Source: Phycisphaerales bacterium
GTDB taxonomy: Bacteria; Planctomycetota; Phycisphaerae; Phycisphaerales; UBA1924
Assembly (NCBI GenBank): GCA_022843045.1
Contig: JALHOJ010000051.1
Span: forward strand, 1-32,140
DNA length: 32,140 nt
Direction: 5' to 3'
Shown here: one piece after another, positions 19,203 through 27,132 of the stretch
Layout: every line of letters begins with the position of its first letter
Position numbering within the stretch: the first letter of the stretch is position 1
Position numbers and translations under genes: made by a program
The notes under the pieces: generated by a model
What the model saw: only the letters and a program-made list of their open reading frames with translations
What the model was told of the DNA's origin: nothing
Databases searched by the model: none

Positions 19203-19307
19203 GAAGCGAAGCGACGAAGGCCCGGGTTGAGCGTGCAGCGGTCCGCAGACGCGAGTTGGGGTTCGATCCGGGGCTTCGCTTTGCTCAGCCCCGGCGTGCT
19301 AGCACGC
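19193..19307. repeat. Hairpin cluster between convergent kdsB and polymerase genes
   Basis: Three inverted repeats fill the gap. The first is CCGGGCCT / AGGCCCGG (19193-19225), which includes the kdsB stop. The second is CCGGGGCT / AGCCCCGG (19268-19294). The third is a perfect 14-base palindrome, GCGTGCTAGCACGC (19294-19307), abutting the polymerase stop. The first hairpin read in reverse resembles the second (CCGGG, CTTCG, GCTTxGCTC, CCCGG), so they look like two copies of one hairpin in opposite orientation. They may act as a bidirectional transcription stop, but no T-runs are present. Confidence 0.7.
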
Positions 19308-20702
19308 TCACGCTCGCGGCGCATGCTCGCGGTCGAACGCGAGGCTGGCCTCGATCAGCGCGTTCGCCTCCGCGTCTGTCAGGCGTTTCTCTGGCTGTTG
19401 GCGTTCATTGCGACCGCTGTCGGTGCCTTGGCGGGCCTGCACGCTGTCGGCGATGCTCAGGTCGGGCACAAAGTTGAAGGCGATGCCGCCGCTCGCGCTG
19501 GTTCGGGCGTCGTGGATGTTTGCGGTGTAGAGCGTGTTGGCGCCGTACTTGGCGTTGATCTTGTCCATCGCCTGGCTGATGCGGCCTTGCTTGGCTTCGT
19601 CTTGGAAGAGCGGGAGCGTCTGGCTTTGTGAGCTCACGAGATCGTGGAGCGTCACGCCGACTTGCACGGGCGGAGTCTCGCGCATGTGCTGGTCGGCTTG
19701 TTTCCACAGTTCGCCTAGGGCGTCGAGCATGGTGCCGCTGTCGATGCAGCCGTCGCCAAGTGCCGCCGTCGCATCCCAACGCCCGCCTCCCCACGCGCTG
19801 ACGGAGTTTTCGCCCACGAGGCGGATACTTAGCGTCAGTTTGCGAGCGGCGTAGTTGTCGTGGCGAAGTCTCGCCGCGGCTTTGAGCAGCAATCGGAACG
19901 CGACGCTCTTGGCTTGGGCGGGGTCACGGCGCTGGGGGGCGAGGACGTGGGAGTGGCCGATGCTGCCCTTGTGCGTGGTCGGCTCGTGGACTTCCGCGCC
20001 TCGGAGCCAGTGGTACCAGCGTTCGCCCACCATGCCACCCCAAAGGTGCCTCATTTGCTTTTCGGATTGGCGGCGGAGGTCGCCGATGGTCTTGATGCCG
20101 GCGTGCTCGAGGCGCTTCATCATCTTGGGGCCGATGCCGGCGAGTTCCTGCGCGGAGAGAGTGGCGATGACGCCGCCATCGGGCTCGAGGTCTTGGTCTC
20201 GGAGGATCACGAGACCATCGGGCTTCTGCATGTCGGTGGCGAGCTTGGCGAGGGGGCGGTTTGGGGCGATGCCGATGGAGCAACGCATCCACGCGCCGCA
20301 TCGGTGGTAGATGGCCTGTTTGATTTCGAGCGAGAGGGCCTTGGCGCGATCGGGATCGCGCTGCAGGCGATCGAGCCGGCAAGAAACCTCGTCGATGGAG
20401 TGAACCTTGTGGACGGGGATCTTGGTATCGACGGCGGCGAGGATGCGATGGTGCATCAGCACGTACAGGCGCGGGCGGGCATCGAGGATCGTGATCGACG
20501 GACACAGCCGCTTGGCCTCGCCCACGCGCGTGCCGGTCTTGACTCCAAACTTCTTGGCCTCATAGCTCGCGGCGATGCAGCAGCCGGCGTCGCTGGTTAC
20601 CGGGGCGACCGCGACGGCCTTGTTGCGGAGCTGCGGCGCGACCTGCTGCTCGACAGAGGCGAAGTAGGAGTTGAGGTCGATGAAGAGGGTGGTCAGGGCC
20701 AC
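19308..20702 (-). CDS. Y-family DNA polymerase (DinB/UmuC-like)
   Basis: 464 residues from GTG 20702. A GTG at 20741 would add 13 residues, but that stretch is a repeat-like word tract. The palm begins LFIDLNSYFASVEQQ: catalytic Asp, then N as in UmuC (DVN) where DinB has D, and Phe at the steric-gate position. Next come CCIAASYEAKKFGVKTG (finger) and SIDEVSCRL with the second catalytic Asp-Glu pair. CSIGIAPNRPLAKLATDMQKPDGL, a helix-hairpin-helix LAGIGPKMMKRLEHAGI, and a little-finger domain follow. These polymerases copy across damaged bases at low fidelity. No LexA box, imuA or dnaE2 is visible nearby. The protein is longer than DinB by an extra C-terminal tail. Confidence 0.9.
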   Translation of the reverse strand: MALTTLFIDLNSYFASVEQQVAPQLRNKAVAVAPVTSDAGCCIAASYEAKKFGVKTGTRVGEAKRLCPSITILDARPRLYVLMHHRILAAVDTKIPVHKVHSIDEVSCRLDRLQRDPDRAKALSLEIKQAIYHRCGAWMRCSIGIAPNRPLAKLATDMQKPDGLVILRDQDLEPDGGVIATLSAQELAGIGPKMMKRLEHAGIKTIGDLRRQSEKQMRHLWGGMVGERWYHWLRGAEVHEPTTHKGSIGHSHVLAPQRRDPAQAKSVAFRLLLKAAARLRHDNYAARKLTLSIRLVGENSVSAWGGGRWDATAALGDGCIDSGTMLDALGELWKQADQHMRETPPVQVGVTLHDLVSSQSQTLPLFQDEAKQGRISQAMDKINAKYGANTLYTANIHDARTSASGGIAFNFVPDLSIADSVQARQGTDSGRNERQQPEKRLTDAEANALIEASLAFDREHAPRA

Positions 20703-21228
20703 GGGGAAGGGTACGAAGGTGGCGAGGTATCGAGGTGTCACGGTGTCGAGGCAAGAGAAGTGTGGAAGTGGGTGGGGTAGGACTTGCAGCTGCTCGGCGG
20801 CTTGCGCCGCGAGCGGATTGCGGCCGCCCTGCTTCGCTGCTGGGACACTGACCCGGCGTTAGGCGGATGGGATGGAATGACTCGGGCTGGATTCGAACTG
20901 GCAGTGGAAAGCGCTGTCACAATCCGAGCAATCGTGGCGTCAGCTCGCTGCGTACTTCGCGTCTTGTATGGGCCTGACTTCAACTCTCAGGCCTGAAGGA
21001 GACCCTCATGCGACCGCTGACCTGCGTTGCTCAGTGTGTAACCCCACTCTGATCTCGCCCGCGCTCCGGCTCTGGTGCCGAACACCACCCTGAGCGTTAC
21101 CGTTGCGCTGAACGTGTTTTGCGCCGGCCGGCGCGCGTGGACGTGCTCGCTACCCGCCGGAGGCGAACGCCTTCGCGTCGGCGCTATCTGCGCGCCGACT
21201 TGAATACCGCACGCCAGGAACACCATCT
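20703..21228. other. 526-bp region without a supported gene
   Basis: This lies between the minus-strand polymerase and a plus-strand membrane protein. It contains a GAGGT/GTCGAGG word tract (20723-20751) just upstream of the polymerase, a weak 70-codon plus-strand frame from TTG 20784 to 20996 with no recognised family, a seven-pair hairpin GGCCTGA / TCAGGCC (20971-20993), and a 14-codon open frame at 21008-21052 preceded by a perfect AAGGAG. A perfect 14-base palindrome GCGCCGGCCGGCGC is at 21121-21134. The only long frames past 21052 are Arg-rich and look non-coding. The region may hold decayed coding sequence or a leader. Confidence 0.5.
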
Positions 21229-21711
21229 ATGACTCCTCAAATCGACGGCACGGCACCAGCCAATCCCATGCTCCCTTCTTCTCCGACGACCGGTCAGATC
21301 ATCGGTGTCCTTGTGGGCGTCATGGGCGCATCTATCGGCTACACGATCGTGTTCACCATCGCCGGTGCCCTGTCTTCGACGTGGCCTCTGCTCCTGGGCG
21401 CACTGGCCGTATCGTTCGCGCTGGGCATGTTGTTCGTGCGGTTGCTCACTCTGTGGCACGCGACCGACCGCCGCTCGCCGAATCCGTGCTCGCTGCCGAG
21501 TGGTGAGTTGATGGTGCTGATTGGCTTGCTGCTGCTGCTCCACAACGGCTTCTTCGTGCCCTTCATCGAGTCCACGCCAAGCCTGAAGAACTGGATGAAC
21601 CGCTTCGTGATGCTGTCTTGGATGCCCAATGCGGTGGGCGTAGGTCTGGCGGCGCTGGGGGCGATTCTCATCGCCATCACGGTCTCGCGACAGCGCCATC
21701 GTTCCCCGTGA
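21229..21711 (+). CDS. Small polytopic membrane protein, function unknown
   Basis: 160 residues, ATG 21229 preceded by AGGA at 21216-21219. Four hydrophobic segments at about 23-45, 50-72, 91-111 and 130-152 suggest four membrane helices; the loop between helices 2 and 3 (HATDRRSPNPCSLPSGE) and the C-terminal SRQRHRSP are charged and likely cytoplasmic. There is no signal peptide beyond the first helix and no motif I recognise. It converges with the RluA-type gene and has no close partner on its own strand. A hypothetical inner-membrane protein is all that can be said. Confidence 0.7.
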   Translation: MTPQIDGTAPANPMLPSSPTTGQIIGVLVGVMGASIGYTIVFTIAGALSSTWPLLLGALAVSFALGMLFVRLLTLWHATDRRSPNPCSLPSGELMVLIGLLLLLHNGFFVPFIESTPSLKNWMNRFVMLSWMPNAVGVGLAALGAILIAITVSRQRHRSP

Positions 21712-21778
21712 CCGTCAGGTCGCCACGCGTCGTCGTCGCGAACGACGAGCGCGCTTTTACTGCCCACGTGGCCGCTCG

Positions 21779-21810
21779 GCACAGCCAGCCGAAGCGCAGG
21801 CAGGCTGTGC
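21779..21810. repeat. Hairpin GCACAGCC / GGCTGTGC in a convergent gap
   Basis: A perfect eight-base-pair stem with a 16-base loop between the stop codons of the membrane protein and the RluA-type gene. No T-run adjoins it on either strand, so termination is only possible, not shown. Confidence 0.5.
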
Positions 21811-21843
21811 AACAGGTTGGGGTTGCTCTGCCACTTGCTGTTT

Positions 21844-22647
21844 TTAGTCCACCACAGGCTTCGCCAACCCCATTTTCTTGAGCACCGCCCGCAAGTCGCT
21901 CGGCCATTCGCTGCGTACATCGATGGTTGCTTTGGTCGCCGGGTGTTTGATGACGATGCGGTGGGCGTGCAGGGCGAGGCGCGGGGCGAAGTCGGCGAGG
22001 GGCGCAGGGGCGTAGAAGTCGTCGCCGACGATCGGGCTCCCGATGTGCGCGAGGTGGACGCGGACCTGGTGGAGGCGGCCGGAGTAGGCCCTGCATTCGA
22101 GGAGGGCCCCGCCGCCCGCGCCGCTGGGCGCGGCTTGCAGGACGCGATAGGCGGTGGCGGCCTCTTCGCCCGTGCTGCTGATGCGTGCCAGCTTCATAGG
22201 AGGTTTCTTGGTTTCGCGTGCGGCTTCCCTGGCGGCGAGGCGGCTCTTGACGCGCGGGTAGCCTTCGTACTCCGCGATCTTCGCACGGATCATGCCTTGG
22301 ATGGGGTCGGGGGTGGTGCCCACGAGGGCCCAGTAGAACTTGGCGACTTCCCGGCGTTCGAACTGGGCGCGGAGATCGTCGTATGCGTTGCGCGTGAACG
22401 CGACGATCACGAGGCCGCTGGTCATCTTGTCGAGGCGGTGCAGGAGACCAAAGTCACGATCGCGCCCGAGTTGCTGGAGGCGCGGGCCGTACTTGGCGAA
22501 GAGGCCGTTGAGGAGACTGGAGCGGTCGTGCTTGAGGCCGGGCGTCGTCACGATTCGGGCGGGCTTGGAAACGATCAGGCAGTGAGCGTCCTCATGGCAG
22601 ACTTTGAAGGTGACGTTGTCGTTGGGCTCGATGGAGAGGGTGGGCAC
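21844..22647 (-). CDS. RluA-family pseudouridine synthase
   Basis: 267 residues from GTG 22647. The longer frame to 22752 runs through the arm of an inverted repeat, so I rejected it. Catalytic motif GLLHRLDKMTSG contains the essential Asp of HRLD; KFYWALVGT and the C-terminal GRLHQVRVHLAHIGSPIVGDDFY and LALHAHRI segments are standard RluA signatures. These enzymes convert specific uridines of rRNA or tRNA to pseudouridine. No S4 domain is present: the N-terminal SIEPNDNVTFKVCHEDAHCLIVSKPA goes straight into the catalytic fold. The RNA target cannot be told. It is last in a minus-strand run of genes, 117 bp after the sugar-phosphate-isomerase-like gene, with the inverted repeat between them. 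Confidence 0.92.
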   Translation of the reverse strand: MPTLSIEPNDNVTFKVCHEDAHCLIVSKPARIVTTPGLKHDRSSLLNGLFAKYGPRLQQLGRDRDFGLLHRLDKMTSGLVIVAFTRNAYDDLRAQFERREVAKFYWALVGTTPDPIQGMIRAKIAEYEGYPRVKSRLAAREAARETKKPPMKLARISSTGEEAATAYRVLQAAPSGAGGGALLECRAYSGRLHQVRVHLAHIGSPIVGDDFYAPAPLADFAPRLALHAHRIVIKHPATKATIDVRSEWPSDLRAVLKKMGLAKPVVD

Positions 22648-22665
22648 GGGGGGAGGGTAGGGAAA

Positions 22666-22765
22666 GAGTGCGAAAGTGCGAGAGTGCGAATGTGGATTCG
22701 ACTCCCGCGTGCCCGCGCCACCTCTCTCTTTCGCACTTTCGCACCGCCGCACTTTCGCACTGCTC
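22666..22765. repeat. Long inverted repeat (~100 bp) with GTGCGAAA-word arms
   Basis: The left arm GAGTGCGAAAGTGCGAGAG... (22666-22690) pairs with the right arm whose complement reads GAGCAGTGCGAAAGTGCGGCG... (to 22765). The arms consist of GTGCGAAA-type units and can pair in more than one register. The loop side contains GTGG/CCAC. It fills the gap between the 6-phosphogluconolactonase-like stop and the RluA-type start. Confidence 0.75.
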
Positions 22766-23628
22766 TACCGACATGCCTCGTGGTCGCAGTACCAGCGGAC
22801 TTCGGCGCTGTCCTGGGTTGCGAGCGCGCCGGAGGGGTGGATGGAGAACTGATTCGACCAGTGGCGCACGCCCGGGGCAGCTTCTTTGCCCGTGGCGAGA
22901 ATCGCGACAAAGCGCGCGGCCCGGACGAGGCGGGAGGACATTGCGAGGGTCGCGGGGCGCTCGGCGGTGGGGGGGTGGTGGATGGTGAGGCGGTCAGCTT
23001 CGTCGTGGCGGTCGGTCACGCCGCCCCACGCGCCGTCGGGGAGTTGGGGAACCAGCACGAAGTCGAGACGATCCTGCCCCTTCTCACGCCAACCCAGATG
23101 CTCGCGCAGCATCGCGTCATAGTGCAGCGTGGGATCGGGTTGCGAGAAGTCAAACGCGTGGGCCTGTTCGCCCGGCATGTCGGCGCCGGCGACGATCAGG
23201 CCACGCAGCAACTCGCCCCGATGACGCGGATCGTCGGGCGGCACGTCGAGTTCGTCAACGCTCCAGACGCGGGTGCGCGACCAAGGGAACTCGCGATAGT
23301 TGAGGTCGCACATCAGGCGACGCACGGCCTGGTTCACCTGCGGCCAAAACGCAATCGCAAGGTGGAAGTCGCCAAAGACGCGGACGCAGTTGCGGGCGTG
23401 GACGAACAAGTCCGCAAGCAGTGCGTCGATCACGGCGTCTTCGTCCTCCCGCAGGACCACGTGGCCAGGCAGGCGCGGACGGGCGGGCGGGGCTTCGCCT
23501 GCGAGATCAAACGGATCGGCGTCGGCGGCCGGCTCGATGCGATGCGGGGGTGTGTGCGCGGCGGTGGTACGAATCGCGGCATGGTGGCGATGGTCCGAGC
23601 CGGGTTGGGCGTCGCGCGGAGCGCTCAC
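22765..23628 (-). CDS. 6-phosphogluconolactonase-like protein with degenerate active site
   Basis: 287 residues from GTG 23628, which overlaps the TGA of the preceding gene (GTGA), implying translational coupling. After a low-complexity N-terminus (1-50), the sugar-phosphate isomerase/lactonase fold is traceable: VVLREDEDAVIDALLADL, GDFHLAIAFWPQV, VWSVDELDVPPDDPRHRGELL (matching W..DER.VP.D...N), and RAARFVAILATGKEA. The catalytic segment usually GxGxDGH is PQLPDGAWG here: Asp198-Gly199 are kept but the His is Ala200. So the family is Pgl (lactone hydrolysis in the pentose phosphate pathway), but this copy may be inactive or altered. It sits in an overlapping cluster with a glycosyltransferase and a membrane protein, so a role in glycan building is possible. 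Confidence 0.75.
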   Translation of the reverse strand: MSAPRDAQPGSDHRHHAAIRTTAAHTPPHRIEPAADADPFDLAGEAPPARPRLPGHVVLREDEDAVIDALLADLFVHARNCVRVFGDFHLAIAFWPQVNQAVRRLMCDLNYREFPWSRTRVWSVDELDVPPDDPRHRGELLRGLIVAGADMPGEQAHAFDFSQPDPTLHYDAMLREHLGWREKGQDRLDFVLVPQLPDGAWGGVTDRHDEADRLTIHHPPTAERPATLAMSSRLVRAARFVAILATGKEAAPGVRHWSNQFSIHPSGALATQDSAEVRWYCDHEACR

Positions 23629-25259
23629 GGAGCAATCGTACGGCGCGAGAGCGGGGGCATCGATTTGGTCGCTGGTGACAGTGCGGCGACGATCACGATG
23701 GGCAGGAGCACGAAGCTGGGCAGGAAGTAACGCCATTCGAAGGCGGGGGAGAGGACGAGGAAACCTGCGTAGTAGCTGGTTGCCGCGGCAAAGAGGAGGA
23801 GGGAAGCCCATGCACGGCGTTCGTGGGATGCACGCGGGCGCACGAAAGCCAAGAGCAGTGCCAGCAGCGCGCCGGTGAACCAGAGGTAGGGCATCCACAG
23901 AGCGAGCGTGGCGTTGGTGAGGCGCTGGGCGAGGATCAGGATGCGTGCGGGCACGCTGGGCGTGGGGATGCTGGGCTGCGCGGTGCTCGTCAGGTCGGCG
24001 TCGTGTGCGAGCGGGCCGGACAGGCCAAGATGCACGCCGTATTGGTGCGTCCAAGGTGGACCCTGCTTGTCGGTGGTGATGAACAGCACGGGCCCGGCGT
24101 GGCGGAGGCCCATGACGGTTGCCCAGATGCGTAGTTTGGCGCGGGTGTAGAGCAGCGGCTCTTCGCGCACGAGTTTCCAGAAGGCGGCGCGGGTTGGCAC
24201 GCCATCGTCGCGGATGCCGCGGGCGGGGAGGGGGGCGTCTGGGCCGTAGACGATGGTGTTGAACATGACCCAGTCGTGCCGGGCGATTGCTCGGGTGGTG
24301 GCGGTGGCGGGGTCGGCTCCGCCGGCGGCGCGGGCGACGTCGTTGAGAGAGTGGCGGGCGGAGCGGGCGTCGTCGTGGGCGAGGCTGAGTGCGCCGACGT
24401 GTTCCCAGACCATGATGGTCGCGGGGACGTCAGCGGCACGCCAAGAAACAAACGAAGGCAAGGCGCGGGCGAAGAGCATTGCTCCCAGCGTCGCGGCAGA
24501 CGCGGCGAGGATCGCGGCGCGGGTGGTGCGGCGAGCAGGTGCGGGCGCGGCGCGAGTGCCGAGCCAGAGCCACGCGCCGGCGAGCGCGAGGACGGGCAGG
24601 ACCGTGATGCTGTTGTGGCGGAAGCCGAAGAAGACCACCACAGAGATCGCGAAGGCGGCGAGGACGAGCACGCTCGTTGATGCACGATGCGTCGCGCGAG
24701 AGTCGCTCGCGACGAGGATGCACGCGAGCATCGTGCACAGGCTCGCGGCGACCCAGGCATCTGGAAGCATCGCAAGGGCGGTGTTCCAGACCAGCGGGAC
24801 GCAGAGGGTGAGCATCCAGACGAGCGTGCCGATGCGCCCGCCCAGCACACGCTGCGCGAGCACGCCCAGGCTCGCGAAGAACCACCAGCATTGCAGCAGC
24901 GTCATCACGCCCCACGTGCCCGTGAGCCAGCGGAGGCCAGCGGCGACAATCGACATTATGGGCGGGAAGACGTGTTGATAGACGGAGTCGGGCAGCGGCT
25001 CAAAGCCTGGGCGCGGGTTGGGTTGGCCTGGCGACGCGCCGCGCAGCAGCGCGTCGGAGAGGCAGATGCGATGGCCGGTGTCGTTGGTGGCCAGGCCAGG
25101 CCAGAAGACGAGCATGAGCACACAGGCGAGCGCGAAACTTGCGGCGATGATGAGGAGGTGGCAGGTGGCGAGGGGGACGCGCGATGCAGGAAGGGACCAA
25201 CCGCCCGTGTATCGCGCGGCATTCGGCATTCGGGATTCGGCATTCGGGGGAGCGGTCAT
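23625..25259 (-). CDS. Polytopic membrane protein, possibly a GT-C type glycosyltransferase
   Basis: 544 residues. ATG 25259 overlaps the stop of the preceding gene as ATGA, supporting this start. The first about 12 codons coincide with a tract of four ATTCGG repeats, so a start further in is also possible. About ten hydrophobic segments run through the sequence. After the first helix is FWPGLATNDTGHR, an acidic residue in the first outer loop as in GT39/PMT-type enzymes, and further on is FRHNSITVLPVLALAG and a C-terminal block of helices. The topology and the adjacent family 2 glycosyltransferase suggest a lipid-linked sugar transferase or a glycan-handling membrane protein; the family was not identified with certainty. 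It is the middle member of a tightly overlapping three-gene set. Confidence 0.7.
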   Translation of the reverse strand: MTAPPNAESRMPNAARYTGGWSLPASRVPLATCHLLIIAASFALACVLMLVFWPGLATNDTGHRICLSDALLRGASPGQPNPRPGFEPLPDSVYQHVFPPIMSIVAAGLRWLTGTWGVMTLLQCWWFFASLGVLAQRVLGGRIGTLVWMLTLCVPLVWNTALAMLPDAWVAASLCTMLACILVASDSRATHRASTSVLVLAAFAISVVVFFGFRHNSITVLPVLALAGAWLWLGTRAAPAPARRTTRAAILAASAATLGAMLFARALPSFVSWRAADVPATIMVWEHVGALSLAHDDARSARHSLNDVARAAGGADPATATTRAIARHDWVMFNTIVYGPDAPLPARGIRDDGVPTRAAFWKLVREEPLLYTRAKLRIWATVMGLRHAGPVLFITTDKQGPPWTHQYGVHLGLSGPLAHDADLTSTAQPSIPTPSVPARILILAQRLTNATLALWMPYLWFTGALLALLLAFVRPRASHERRAWASLLLFAAATSYYAGFLVLSPAFEWRYFLPSFVLLPIVIVAALSPATKSMPPLSRRTIAP

Positions 25260-26215
25260 TGCGTGATGGGTGCGCCGATGTGGGTGACTGCGGAGTTGTG
25301 CGGCATCGCCGACGGGTCGCTGCCTGTGCGGAACAAGTCCAGCACATGAGGCAAGCCCGAGCGGTACAGCAGCACCTGCTTGCGGCGTTTGGCGGGCCAT
25401 TCGAGGTGGCGGAGGTCGGCGTGGGGGGCATCAGGCGCGGGCAGGTCGAGTTCGCGCGGGGCGTTGGGGTGCCACGTGCGCAGGCTCGGGTCGGCGTCAT
25501 CGATGAGCCAGACGCGAGGGTCGTTGCGTTGCCAGTGGTCGCCGTGTGGGTCGAGTTTGGACTGGGCGGCGCGGAGGGCGAGGCGGGTGCGCATTTGCGA
25601 AAGACTGCGCCAGCGATAGTGGCGGATGGGAATGCGGAGGCGGGCGGTCAGGCCCGGGTTGAACGGGTTGCCCTGGGAGTGATGCCAGCGCATGCCCCGG
25701 CGGAACCGGAAGAGGCGATACTCGAACCACATGGCCTCGTCGCGGATGTAGCGCGCGCGGGCGGACTGAATGTCGTCGGGGCTTTGGGGCGCGGCGCCGG
25801 TTTCGCGCTCGATGCGTTCCCACTGTTCGAACTGAGAACGTGTAACGACGAACTCGTAGTGCTGAGCAAAGACGCGGGATTCGTGCGGAGCGACGTACTG
25901 GGCGAGGAAGGCCCGCGGCGGGATGTGGTAGAACTCGTCGGCGTCGACGCGTGCGATCCAATCGCCCGGATCGATGCTGTCGCGAACGCGCTCGAACATG
26001 TACGCGCGCAGGCCGACATTGCCCGAGACTTCCCAGCGGGCATGGGCGGTGATGCGGGGCTCGCGCTGAGAGAAGTCGCGGACGATCGACCAGGTTTGAT
26101 CGGTGCTCCCCGTGTCGAGGACGTGCACGCTGTCAAAGCACCCGGCAAGGTGCGCGAGGGTCTGGGCGATGATGTCGCCCTCGTCGCGCACCAGGAGGAA
26201 GGCGTGCAGCCGCAT
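25256..26215 (-). CDS. Family 2 glycosyltransferase
   Basis: 319 residues from ATG 26215; the open frame upstream runs into the 91-bp repeat and was not used. MRLHAFLLVRDEGDIIAQTLAHL is the GT-A start; VHVLDTGSTDQTWSIV and WIARVDADEFYHIPP contain the nucleotide-sugar and DxD-type metal sites (DADE). It lacks membrane helices, so it is probably cytoplasmic, transferring a sugar from a nucleotide donor to a lipid or polysaccharide. The stop overlaps the start of the membrane protein gene by four bases (ATGA). The acceptor cannot be told. Upstream, the DUF1444-like gene ends 108 bp away with the 91-bp repeat between. Confidence 0.87.
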   Translation of the reverse strand: MRLHAFLLVRDEGDIIAQTLAHLAGCFDSVHVLDTGSTDQTWSIVRDFSQREPRITAHARWEVSGNVGLRAYMFERVRDSIDPGDWIARVDADEFYHIPPRAFLAQYVAPHESRVFAQHYEFVVTRSQFEQWERIERETGAAPQSPDDIQSARARYIRDEAMWFEYRLFRFRRGMRWHHSQGNPFNPGLTARLRIPIRHYRWRSLSQMRTRLALRAAQSKLDPHGDHWQRNDPRVWLIDDADPSLRTWHPNAPRELDLPAPDAPHADLRHLEWPAKRRKQVLLYRSGLPHVLDLFRTGSDPSAMPHNSAVTHIGAPITQ

Positions 26216-26223
26216 GCGAGAAT

Positions 26224-26314
26224 GTAGGAACCGAAGGGCGCAAGCCCTCGGCGGCAGTCTTTGTGCGGTCGATTGCTGCGAGTCGCTCGGCTGGCGGCTC
26301 ACGCCGCTCGGTTT
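26224..26314 (-). repeat. 91-bp intergenic element, copy 1
   Basis: Read on the minus strand, it starts AAACCGAGCGGCG eight bases after the TAG of the DUF1444-like gene and ends GGTTCCTAC nine bases before the start codon of the glycosyltransferase. It equals copy 2 (31462-31552) in length and in its ends. The two ends form an inverted repeat (AACCGAG...GCTTGCG...TCGGTT). Confidence 0.8.
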
Positions 26315-26322
26315 CTAGCGAA

Positions 26323-27132
26323 CTAGGCCGCTTCGCCCATGCGCATGGGCTTGGTGCCGGCAACGCCGTCGCGGGTGACGAAGAAGAAGTCGTTGCAGAT
26401 CGGGTAGGGCAGGCGGCGGTAGTCGCTGTCGACGCGTTCGCGGAGGCGGTCGATGAAGGGGCGGGGGCCTCGGCTGAAGGCGACGAACATGTCGCGGGCG
26501 GGGGTGGCGACGAAGAAGTCGCCGCCCAGCTGCGGGGCGAGGCGCGAGTACAAGTCGGTCATGAGCAACCGCGCGGCGTCGTAGCCGTCGTGCTGGCCCA
26601 GGATCGCGGCCCGGCCGCCTTCCTTGCTCTCCACCAGTTGGACATCGAGTTCGGGGGCGTAGTTGTCGAGATTTTCGCGGGCGATCTCTTCCATCGCGTC
26701 GACCGAGACGTTCCAGCGGAGCAGTTGCTCGGTCGTGATGCTTACAGTCATGTGCGGGAGGTCGGTCACGAAAACGATCACGGTGTCGTTGACCCACGGG
26801 ACATGGGCAACTTGTTCGCGCGAGAGGTGCTCAAAGATGCTCTCGGGCTGGATCCGGGGCATGATGCGCGGGCGCGCGAAGTCGAAGGTCATCGTGCCCA
26901 GCTGGATCGCTTCGCCGGCGAAGAGCTGCTCGAGGTAGTGCTCCACGATTTCGGTGCCGCGGTTGGGCTCGTGGTTGACCATCCGGTAGAGGTTCTCGAG
27001 GTCAAGGCGCCGTCCATTGACGAGCAGTTCGCGCGGTCCGACGAGGTCGATGGCGTACTCGGGCTGCAATCGACGCAGCATCTCCGCGACGCACTCGGCA
27101 AACGCTTCGGGTTCCTTGGGCATGCTCGCCAT
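26323..27132 (-). CDS. DUF1444-like protein
   Basis: 269 residues. ATG 27132 has AGAGG at a good distance; the frame upstream is not conserved-looking. No signal peptide or membrane helix, so cytoplasmic. VIVFVTDLPHMTVSITTEQLLRWNVSVDAMEEIARENLDNY is the characteristic core of DUF1444 (YtpQ-like) proteins, and the C-terminal half contains GRAAILGQHDGYDAARLLM and a VATPARDMFVAFS segment. The family has no established function that I know of. It is first in the minus-strand run that leads to the glycosyltransferase cluster, but with 108 bp and a repeat element between them, so co-transcription is uncertain. Confidence 0.78.
   Translation of the reverse strand: MASMPKEPEAFAECVAEMLRRLQPEYAIDLVGPRELLVNGRRLDLENLYRMVNHEPNRGTEIVEHYLEQLFAGEAIQLGTMTFDFARPRIMPRIQPESIFEHLSREQVAHVPWVNDTVIVFVTDLPHMTVSITTEQLLRWNVSVDAMEEIARENLDNYAPELDVQLVESKEGGRAAILGQHDGYDAARLLMTDLYSRLAPQLGGDFFVATPARDMFVAFSRGPRPFIDRLRERVDSDYRRLPYPICNDFFFVTRDGVAGTKPMRMGEAA

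Noticed and set aside
19860-20780. 306-codon plus-strand open frame opposite the Y-family polymerase
   Set aside because: Gly/Asp/Leu/Glu shadow of a gene with intact polymerase motifs.
20889-20898. GGATTCGAAC, resembling the T-loop of a minus-strand tRNA
   Set aside because: The flanking T-stem does not pair (two mismatches of five), the spacing to the best acceptor-like partner is only about 38 bases, and no D-arm or anticodon arm could be found.
21008-21232. UGA at 21050 read as selenocysteine to give a longer protein ending at the next gene's ATG
   Set aside because: The extension is Arg-rich and featureless and there is no sign of a selenoprotein family.
21817-23730. 637-codon plus-strand open frame opposite the RluA-type and lactonase-like genes
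   Set aside because: Runs across two real genes and a repeat; shadow composition.
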